From Desulfobulbaceae bacterium (GTDB taxonomy: Bacteria > Desulfobacterota > Desulfobulbia > Desulfobulbales > Desulfobulbaceae): a DNA stretch of 43,260 bases. The DNA lies in the NCBI GenBank assembly GCA_012744275.1, contig JAAYIE010000035.1:1-43260 (forward strand), given 5' to 3'. Below, in pieces: positions 37,445 to 43,260 of the stretch (position 1 is the stretch's first letter; each line of letters opens with the position of its first letter). The translations under genes were made by a program, and so were the position numbers. The notes under the pieces are model-generated. The model saw only the letters and a list, made by a program, of their open reading frames with translations, made no database searches and was not told where the DNA came from.

Positions 37445-38521
37445 CTAGGCGTCTTCCTGGACCGGCAGGTGGTTGCCGGAGGAAGAGAGATTAGCGCCCT
37501 TTTCGTAGTGTCGCACCCAGACCGCCAGGTAGGTATCCACATAGTCCAGCCAGGCGGCAAAGGTCTGTGGATGATCGGCATGACGATACATGCGGGCTGT
37601 GACCACAGCACTGCCAGCAGCGTAGTGGCGACAATCGGCGCAGTCGGTATCAGGTACACAGCAGGCAGCGGCACGATCCCAGCCAAGATCGGTGCGATAC
37701 TGGCGGAAACTACGGCCCAGCCCTACCGCTGTGGAGGCGTTTTGACGTGGATAAGGACAGGAAAAAAGATCGTGCAGGCCCATGGCATGGGTGTGCACGA
37801 TGATGCTGTAGGGCGAATAGAGCACCGTGTCGGGGTACTCGGCCAAAAGCTTGGCCATCATGTCAGCGGTGGCTTTGAGGCTGGCCGCATCGTGACGCAA
37901 GGGCCCGGTGTAGCCGACTGGAGCGGAAAACATGTTGAAACTGATGCGCTGCCCCTTTGCAGCCAGGATACGGGTTACCTCCGCGGCCTGCTCTATATTG
38001 TGTGGAGTAAAGGTATAGATAAAAATGGCGCGGGCATCGTCATGGTAAATTTCCAGTTGCCGCTGGAGCATGGAAGGGGCCCTGCGTACCAGCAGGCTGG
38101 CCGCATCATTACCCCATACGGAAACATGGATACGATAATCAATGTCCCTGGGTATGGGCCGCAGGCCATTGGTGGCAATGGCACCCAAGGGGATAGTTTC
38201 AAAACAGACCCGGCACAGCTCCGGCACCAGCGAGGGTTCGGCTCCGGCCAGAACCGCAAAGGTGATACCACGCTTTTTTTCCTCGACCATCAGGGTCTGC
38301 CAGGCGAGCGGATCGCATTCTTCTGCAGCCAGATGTTTTTCGCCGTTAAAATAATAACATCCATCGCAGCGAATATTGCAGCGATTGGTCATGTCGTAGG
38401 TAGATTCCCGCAGAAAGAAATATTGCCGCACCTTCTCCCAGCGATCCCGTATGGCTGGGCTGGCAAGGATATCGCTGAATTTGCAGGATCCTGTTCCGGC
38501 AACCTGCACCTTCGTTGTCAT
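37445..38521 (-). CDS. Radical SAM protein with C-terminal cysteine cluster (first of tandem pair)
   Basis: A 358-residue protein whose ATG overlaps the stop of the dehydratase-ACP gene (ATGA). The core motif is DMTNRCNIRCDGCYYFNGEKH with C48, C52 and C55. A conserved AGAEPSL takes the place of GGEPTL in its paralogue. The auxiliary cysteines are C255, then C287, C288, C294 and C297 (CCVPDTDCADC), the same order and near-identical spacing as in the neighbouring protein. The two share motifs throughout (ATNGL, PRD, YPDTV...H) but clearly differ in sequence, so duplication is old. Substrate unknown; perhaps successive radical steps on the same lipid chain. Confidence 0.87.
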   Translation of the reverse strand: MTTKVQVAGTGSCKFSDILASPAIRDRWEKVRQYFFLRESTYDMTNRCNIRCDGCYYFNGEKHLAAEECDPLAWQTLMVEEKKRGITFAVLAGAEPSLVPELCRVCFETIPLGAIATNGLRPIPRDIDYRIHVSVWGNDAASLLVRRAPSMLQRQLEIYHDDARAIFIYTFTPHNIEQAAEVTRILAAKGQRISFNMFSAPVGYTGPLRHDAASLKATADMMAKLLAEYPDTVLYSPYSIIVHTHAMGLHDLFSCPYPRQNASTAVGLGRSFRQYRTDLGWDRAAACCVPDTDCADCRHYAAGSAVVTARMYRHADHPQTFAAWLDYVDTYLAVWVRHYEKGANLSSSGNHLPVQEDA

Positions 38522-39147
38522 ACTTCGCTCTTTTTTTCGTCGATGTAATTGGCGATGATGCGCAGGGTGGTCAGTTTAGGATAGTCGTCCTCATCAATGC
38601 GGATGCCAAACTCATCGCGAATCACCAGGGCAATGGTGGCCAGATCCATGCTGTCTATACCCACCTCGTCCACCAGATCCAGATCCGGATCAAAGGTATC
38701 GGCGCTCACATCTTCCAGTTTCAATTCATTGATGATAATTTCCGCAACCCGGATGGTTGTGGCATTTTTATCTGCTTGCATAACGTTTTCTGCGTCCTTA
38801 TTGGCCAAAAAGATAGTGCCGCTGGACACCTCTTCCGTGCCTGCTCTGATACGATAGAGATACTGGCTCTGCTCCGTGCCAGCCTTGGCTTGCAAGGTAA
38901 GCACAGTGTTTGGGGTAACCAGCTGTTTAAATTTGATTCTGCTTGCCGACTTGAGATAGAGTGATGAACCGCTGGCCCTGGCCACCATATCGACAATCAT
39001 ACTGACCTGTGCAATAGCGGGTACAACAGGAAAATCAGGAAAATGTCCATCAAACCACGGTGAATCTGCCTGCACGTGTACCTGGGCTCTTATTTCTCCC
39101 TTCACGGTGCGCTCGGGCGCGGACATTGCATACCACACCGAATTCAT
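38518..39147 (-). CDS. Hotdog dehydratase fused to an acyl carrier protein
   Basis: A 209-residue fusion. Residues about 15-120 are a FabA/FabZ/ApeI-like hotdog: SPWFDGHFPDFPVVPAIAQVSMI, with His35 as catalytic base (GHFP) and the proline-rich loop typical of the family. After a short linker, residues about 131-205 form an ACP with the phosphopantetheine attachment motif EVGIDSMDLA (Ser166). The ATG at 39126 (MSAPERT) is a credible alternative start, with GGTGTGG upstream. From memory, ladderane-candidate clusters in anammox bacteria also use unusual FabZ/ACP partners. Fusion to its own carrier suggests substrate channelling. Confidence 0.87.
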   Translation of the reverse strand: MNSVWYAMSAPERTVKGEIRAQVHVQADSPWFDGHFPDFPVVPAIAQVSMIVDMVARASGSSLYLKSASRIKFKQLVTPNTVLTLQAKAGTEQSQYLYRIRAGTEEVSSGTIFLANKDAENVMQADKNATTIRVAEIIINELKLEDVSADTFDPDLDLVDEVGIDSMDLATIALVIRDEFGIRIDEDDYPKLTTLRIIANYIDEKKSEV

Positions 39148-39252
39148 AACTGTCTACGAAAAATACGCGTTATATTCAGAACCTGCTAAGGACCTTGCAT
39201 TTCACCTGTATTTTTACAAAAAAGCAAGCAATTCTTCCACCCTGTTTGCCCG

Positions 39253-40596
39253 TCAACGGACTAAATACTCCCAAAGGGGGCCTACCCGACCGCGTGCGTG
39301 CATCCTGGCTACCACATTGGCGGCAGCAGCACCGCCTGAACCAACCAGCCAGTTGATACGACCCTGGGCCTGCTCCAGCACCATGGTTTCTATTGCGCCA
39401 CGGTCTATGGCGTCAGGTTCGTAAAAAACCGGACGAAGCAGGTCGATCTGGCTATCGATTTTACCCTCCTGCAGGGCTATCTCATAAAGCTCTGTACCCG
39501 GATAAATACGAATACCAACAAAGAAAAAAAAGGCTGCGCCCTGCAACTGTTCCATGCGCCCCAAACTTTCCCGCACAGTTGCCGCGCTTTCCCCTGGACC
39601 GCCCAGAAGAAAATAATGGGCAACATGCAAGCCTGCTGCTTTGGCGCTTCTATGAGCAGCCAGCACATCCTCTGTACCAAAGGGTTTGCGGTAACTGCGG
39701 AGCATACCAGCGGACATGGATTCGGTGCCGAACTCTACATGGCGGCAACCCGCCTCAGCCATAGTTTCAAAATAATGGCCAGGGGGCTTAAGCGGGGCAA
39801 AAAAAGCGCCCCAGGGAATACTGAGACCACTTGTTCGTAGCGCCTTGGCCACTTCCATACTGTGGCGCACATCGGAGTTAAAAGCTGAATCAGTGATGAA
39901 GAGATATTTTGCCCCAGACTGCTCCAGGGCAAGGGCAGTAGCAGCCACCTCATCAGCCGGCACCAAGCGATGGCTACGCCCTTCTATACTCGGATAGGGG
40001 CAGTAAATACAGCGAAAGGAACAGCCCCGTTTGCTTTGCAGATTCAACATGCCACCGTGCTGGAGGTAAAAATCGCGCTGCTCTGCCGGAGCCGGAACAC
40101 GCATACGCGTACCTTGCCAAGGCAGTGCGGCCTCGGCCTGCCCCTTCGGACCAAGGACGCCCGCAACAGAGGCCGGGTCTTTTCCCTTTTCCAGGGCATC
40201 CACCAGCAGGGCAAAACGCTCTCCCTCACCAATAATGCCGTAATCCACTCCCAGGGTCGCATACACCTCCCGAGGCATGATGGTAAAACCACTGCCTCCG
40301 CAAACCAGCACGGCCTGGCTGTGTTTTCTCAGCCAATCGACCAGATTGCGGTACTGATCAAGAAAGTATTGCGCAGCACCTGCCTCGGTATTGTCAATGT
40401 TGCGGCAGGCGATACCGATCACTCCGGGGATAAAATTGTGCAGCAAGACGGCAAGCTCCTCCAGACTGCCACTGTTGAGGTCGTAGCGCTGTACCTGATG
40501 CTGTGGCCCCAGGGCCCCGGCAACATAGTCCAGCCCCAACGGATAAACCGGATAGGGCACGGTCAGAGTATTTGGCGAGAGGAGCAGCACCTTCAT
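39253..40596 (-). CDS. B12-binding radical SAM protein (lipid-biosynthesis type)
   Basis: A 447-residue protein with an N-terminal cobalamin-binding-like Rossmann domain (MKVLLLSPNTLTVPYPVYPLGLDYVAGALG; VLVCGGSGFTIMPREVY; VDYGIIGEGE) and a radical SAM core with RGCSFRCIYCPYP (C192, C196, C199). The classical DxHxxG base-off motif is not evident, as in other class B enzymes. Later motifs HVEFGTESMS and HVAHYFLLGGPGE fit the HpnJ/PhpK-like group. Such enzymes methylate inert carbons or rearrange lipids. The ATG overlaps the KS-CLF stop by four bases. The 105-base gap to the dehydratase-ACP gene is the only larger spacing in the upstream half of the cluster. Confidence 0.88.
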   Translation of the reverse strand: MKVLLLSPNTLTVPYPVYPLGLDYVAGALGPQHQVQRYDLNSGSLEELAVLLHNFIPGVIGIACRNIDNTEAGAAQYFLDQYRNLVDWLRKHSQAVLVCGGSGFTIMPREVYATLGVDYGIIGEGERFALLVDALEKGKDPASVAGVLGPKGQAEAALPWQGTRMRVPAPAEQRDFYLQHGGMLNLQSKRGCSFRCIYCPYPSIEGRSHRLVPADEVAATALALEQSGAKYLFITDSAFNSDVRHSMEVAKALRTSGLSIPWGAFFAPLKPPGHYFETMAEAGCRHVEFGTESMSAGMLRSYRKPFGTEDVLAAHRSAKAAGLHVAHYFLLGGPGESAATVRESLGRMEQLQGAAFFFFVGIRIYPGTELYEIALQEGKIDSQIDLLRPVFYEPDAIDRGAIETMVLEQAQGRINWLVGSGGAAAANVVARMHARGRVGPLWEYLVR

Positions 40597-42764
40597 GGCA
40601 GTGAAAATTCCATGGCGCTTAAGTTTGTACCACAGCTTAGCAGGAGTATGTTTTTCCCGGCCAGGGGCAAGGGAGCCTGCTGCCCCAAAAGCAGGGCAGG
40701 CACCTCTTGCTCATGTACGAAGGCTACAGCCAGCGCTGCTGCCACGGCCGAGGCCGAGGCAAATTGGCCCAGATAACTCTGGTAGAAGCAGAGCGGAAAA
40801 TCCCGACCACAGTGGCGGCGAAATTGCGCCAATTGTTCTTGGCCTGCGCCTTCAGCAAGCGGAGAAACAGCGGCCATGATCAGCCCGATGCGCTGGCTAA
40901 GCGCCACCGCGCCACCAAGCTCTTCTATAAGCAGGGGTACTGCTCCAGGATCGGTATACAGTAGACAATGCCTGATAACAGCCCAGGCGCCCTGATGTTC
41001 CCGTCGCAGATATAGGGCAGCGCCGCCATCGCTCAAAGACGTTTCAGGGCTGATGCTGCTATCCAGCATGGGCGACCAGGCTGCATGGCCCTCATCCGCA
41101 CCCAGAAGCAGGGCTGCCTGCCCTTCCCTGCAGGCCAGCAGCTCTGCGGCAAAACAGGCCTGCTCAAAGGATTGACTGCCGCCACTGGTGGTAACATTGG
41201 CACCTTTGGCGCCAAGCATTAAGGCGATCTGCCCGGCCGGGCTGTTGTGGACCGAGCCGATGAAATCCGTGGGGCTGGGGAACTGCTGCCCACTCTCCTC
41301 CAGACGGGTAAGGAAATCCGCGGTCTCAGACAGAGCGCCCCACCCCGTGCCCATAAAGACGCTTTCAACCGAGGTGCTGGCATCTTGACCGCTATCTTCG
41401 GGCACACTTGCTGCAGCCAGGGCAAGACTCAGGCGGGCCAGACGTTTCAGCCGCCGGATCTGACGGGCAGGCAAAGCCGCACAGCATTCCACCTCATTCA
41501 CCAGGCCAGCACAACTTGCGCCTGATTGCAAACGGGCCATGGTGTCCTGCAAATTACCGGCGCCAGTGAGGCAGGCGCAACCGTGCACGGCAAGTTCGGG
41601 CATGGGCGGCAGCGAAGCTGCCGCAGGAAAAGCTGAGGGAGCCGCAAACAGTAAGCTGCCGTTATTACCGCCAAATCCAAAGGAGTTGGAAAGGATGGCA
41701 CGCAGTGGTTTGTTATCCAGTTTGAGCTGCGGCGTCAAACCCAGGGCTGGGTCTGCCTCGGCAAAGCCGGTGTTGCCCGGAACAAAGTCTTTGGCCAGGG
41801 CCAGGCTGGCGACCACGGCCTCAATGGCCCCTGCAGCGGCCAGACTGTGTCCGCTTGCACCCTTAATAGAAGAAAGGGGCGGTGGCTGGGTAAAAAGTCG
41901 CCGGATGGCCTGTGCCTCGGCCAAATCATTTTCTGTGGTACCAGTGCCGTGCAAACTGATGTAGTCAATATCGGCCGCAGGCAAACCTGCATCTGTTAAA
42001 GCGGCCTGCATAGCAGCCAGGGCTCCGTCACCCTGGGGATGCGGCGAGGCGGGATGGTGGGCATCACAGGAGAGACCGGCACCCAAGAGTTCTGCCAGGG
42101 GTTTGCTCTGCTCTTCCGTACTTAAAAAAAGCATGGCCGCACCCTCGGCCACGGCCATACCGCGGCGGCGCTGGTCCATGGGTTTAGGACCGCTGGCATC
42201 AACAAGCTGCAGGGAATGGAAGCCGAAAAAGGTTAAACGGCACAAGGAATCCACCCCACCGGCCAAAACCCGTTTGAACCGGCCATTTTTCAACAGACGA
42301 AACGCTAGGGCAAGGGCAAGGGCACCAGAGGAGCAGGCCGTGGAAACAGTTAGAGCCGGGCCTTGGCATTGGGCTAAACGGGCCACTTCTGCCGCCACGG
42401 TATGCAGACCATGGAATCGGTAGGCACTGGCGTCAATCACCTTGCGGGCCAGCAGGTCTTCCGTACGCAACATGCCGCCGGTGGTACAGCCGAGTACAAC
42501 CGCATCTGGTGCCAGCGTTCCCCCAGCCAGGGCCTGCTCCGCTGCATGCAAAGCCAGTTGATGCGTGCGCGGCAAAGGGCTGGCGCTGCTTCCCCTAAAG
42601 GCCGCCTGCCCTGCAGGGAGTTGTCGCCCCTGCACAAGCGGAAAAAGGGTAAGCGGGCCTAAACAGCTCGCTCCATGTCGCAGGGCAGCTTCAGTAGCCT
42701 CCGGACCGTCGCCCAGAGCGCTGACGATACCAACCCCACCAATAAAAACCCGAGGTCCACTCAA
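40593..42764 (-). CDS. Ketosynthase fused to a chain-length-factor-like KS domain
   Basis: A 723-residue didomain protein. Residues 1-380 are a complete ketosynthase with C144 (STACSSGAL), H272 (LHGTGTTEND) and H306 (KGASGHSLAAAG) and the GFGGNN end. Residues about 388-723 form a second, shorter thiolase-fold domain related to the 'beta-ketoacyl synthase, N-terminal-like' family; the stretch SGGSQSFEQA (527-536) stands where the nucleophilic cysteine would be, so this half lacks it and the matching His boxes. That is the layout of KS-CLF pairs in type II PKS and aryl polyene systems, here on one chain. Start is TTG 42764, overlapping the ACP stop; no good ribosome site, so coupling is likely. 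Confidence 0.9.
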   Translation of the reverse strand: MSGPRVFIGGVGIVSALGDGPEATEAALRHGASCLGPLTLFPLVQGRQLPAGQAAFRGSSASPLPRTHQLALHAAEQALAGGTLAPDAVVLGCTTGGMLRTEDLLARKVIDASAYRFHGLHTVAAEVARLAQCQGPALTVSTACSSGALALALAFRLLKNGRFKRVLAGGVDSLCRLTFFGFHSLQLVDASGPKPMDQRRRGMAVAEGAAMLFLSTEEQSKPLAELLGAGLSCDAHHPASPHPQGDGALAAMQAALTDAGLPAADIDYISLHGTGTTENDLAEAQAIRRLFTQPPPLSSIKGASGHSLAAAGAIEAVVASLALAKDFVPGNTGFAEADPALGLTPQLKLDNKPLRAILSNSFGFGGNNGSLLFAAPSAFPAAASLPPMPELAVHGCACLTGAGNLQDTMARLQSGASCAGLVNEVECCAALPARQIRRLKRLARLSLALAAASVPEDSGQDASTSVESVFMGTGWGALSETADFLTRLEESGQQFPSPTDFIGSVHNSPAGQIALMLGAKGANVTTSGGSQSFEQACFAAELLACREGQAALLLGADEGHAAWSPMLDSSISPETSLSDGGAALYLRREHQGAWAVIRHCLLYTDPGAVPLLIEELGGAVALSQRIGLIMAAVSPLAEGAGQEQLAQFRRHCGRDFPLCFYQSYLGQFASASAVAAALAVAFVHEQEVPALLLGQQAPLPLAGKNILLLSCGTNLSAMEFSLP

Positions 42765-43027
42765 GAATTTCTGCCAGGTGAATGCTGTTCGATATACGTT
42801 GCAAGCGCCCGGAGGCTTGCAAACACCTCCTGACCAACCTCCTGGTTATTGATCAGGACACCATAATCCTTCTCCACCATGACCACCATTTCCAGCACAT
42901 CAATGGAATCAATGCCAAGCTCACCCCCTACCAGGCGGGCATCGGGATCAAAGGCTTCGAGCGTCAATTCCTGCAGATTAAGCAGGCTGATTAATTTACC
43001 CTTCAACTCTTCTATCAGCACATCCAT
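42761..43027 (-). CDS. Acyl carrier protein
   Basis: A stand-alone ACP of 88 residues. I use ATG 43027 because AAGG lies seven bases upstream and the product then begins like other ACPs (MDVLIEELKGKLISLLN). Upstream starts at 43054 and 43075 have no better site. The 4'-phosphopantetheine serine is Ser41 in ELGIDSIDVLEM. It is acidic and of normal length. It is the first visible gene of the lipid cluster and overlaps the KS-CLF start by four bases; it presumably carries the growing chain. Confidence 0.93.
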   Translation of the reverse strand: MDVLIEELKGKLISLLNLQELTLEAFDPDARLVGGELGIDSIDVLEMVVMVEKDYGVLINNQEVGQEVFASLRALATYIEQHSPGRNS

Positions 43028-43260
43028 GGCAATACCTTGGAAAACTCGTTTCATCGTGGCGAACAGGCCCAACATCAGGCCGGAACAAGAACACCTCTCT
43101 GTACACTATGACCACCGCACTTGTCACGTAGTCCCAGCAAAAGAAGGTTACTTTTACCCTCCCAAATGGTAGATTAAAGAGTTTAATGTGACATTGCTAC
43201 ATTGTGGCACGATGCATTGCAATATCCTGTCAACACCCCTGTATCTGGACGATCAGAAAA
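43028..43260. other. Upstream region of the lipid cluster, no gene seen
   Basis: The last 233 bases lie upstream of the ACP gene and hold no credible coding frame on either strand. A TTGACA box occurs on the minus strand (43233-43228), but no matching -10 hexamer is found 16-18 bases on. The palindrome ATTGCAAT (43216-43223) and an AT-rich stretch near 43170-43200 could belong to a promoter or regulator site. The cluster's true promoter, or further genes, may lie beyond the window edge. Confidence 0.5.

Noticed and set aside
37435-37686. N-terminal extension of the second radical SAM protein
   Set aside because: It overlaps the 3' end of the neighbouring radical SAM gene in another frame, and the extra 84 residues have no protein-like pattern; ATG 37434 starts just after that gene's stop.
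34339-38548. Long open frames on the plus strand (34339-35304, 36493-37494, 37433-38548)
   Set aside because: They lie opposite ketosynthase and radical SAM genes with intact catalytic motifs, and their products are rich in Gly/His/Gln without any domain; typical antisense shadows in GC-rich DNA.
43205-43220. Sigma-54-like promoter on the plus strand (TGGCAC ... TTGC)
   Set aside because: The spacing between the two blocks is six bases instead of five; sigma-54 promoters do not tolerate this well, and the element points away from the cluster.
43228-43233. TTGACA as the promoter of the lipid cluster
   Set aside because: No acceptable -10 hexamer at 16-18 bases downstream on the minus strand; kept only as a note.

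Overview
The window looks like a chromosomal segment of a Gram-negative, moderately GC-rich bacterium. RND efflux, outer-membrane lipoproteins and a Tad pilus locus support this. The fused radical SAM/DUF2344 protein, the TrpB2-type synthase and the lipid cluster on the right point to a deltaproteobacterium, possibly Desulfobulbales-like. That assignment is inference from gene content, not from a marker gene.

Left (1-11683, all +): an almost complete tad/cpa pilus locus. It starts inside a prepilin peptidase and continues cpaB, cpaC (secretin), a small lipoprotein, tadE, tadG, tadZ/cpaE, cpaF, tadB, tadC, tadD and a second TPR lipoprotein. Together these encode the export ATPase, its membrane platform, the outer-membrane channel with pilotin-like lipoproteins, and minor pseudopilins. 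The major Flp pilin is probably upstream of the window. tadE and tadG are visibly more AT-rich than their neighbours.

Middle (11684-22458): unlinked housekeeping-type genes. These are an MgtC-like membrane protein (-), a hotdog thioesterase (+), an AMIN-domain protein (-), a large radical SAM/DUF2344 protein (+), a TrpB2-type tryptophan synthase beta chain (+), a class C D-Ala-D-Ala carboxypeptidase (+), a DnaJ/CbpA-like co-chaperone (+) and a TetR/AcrR repressor (-). Two clear intrinsic terminators bracket trpB2.

Efflux region (22619-28632, -): a complete tripartite RND pump operon (adaptor, HAE1 transporter, NodT-type outer-membrane lipoprotein), with the TetR gene last. A 24-bp imperfect palindrome very like an AcrR box lies exactly over a good -35/-10 pair upstream of the adaptor gene, which suggests direct repression by the neighbouring TetR protein.

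Right (28634-43027, almost all -): a compact, translationally coupled lipid/polyketide-like cluster. In transcription order it holds an ACP, a KS-CLF fusion, a B12-binding radical SAM protein, a hotdog dehydratase-ACP fusion, two tandem paralogous radical SAM proteins with extra C-terminal cysteines, two complete ketosynthases, a YbgC-like thioesterase, a PKS-type double-hotdog dehydratase, a small divergent membrane protein and an MMPL exporter fused to a methyltransferase. It mixes aryl-polyene-type parts (KS, CLF, DH, thioesterase, exporter) with several radical SAM enzymes, as in the candidate 'ladderane-type' clusters described for anammox bacteria and Desulfotalea. No ketoreductase, acyltransferase, CoA/AMP ligase or desaturase is visible in the window, so the cluster either continues to the right or borrows primary FAS enzymes. 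This is the most interesting system here; its product is unknown.
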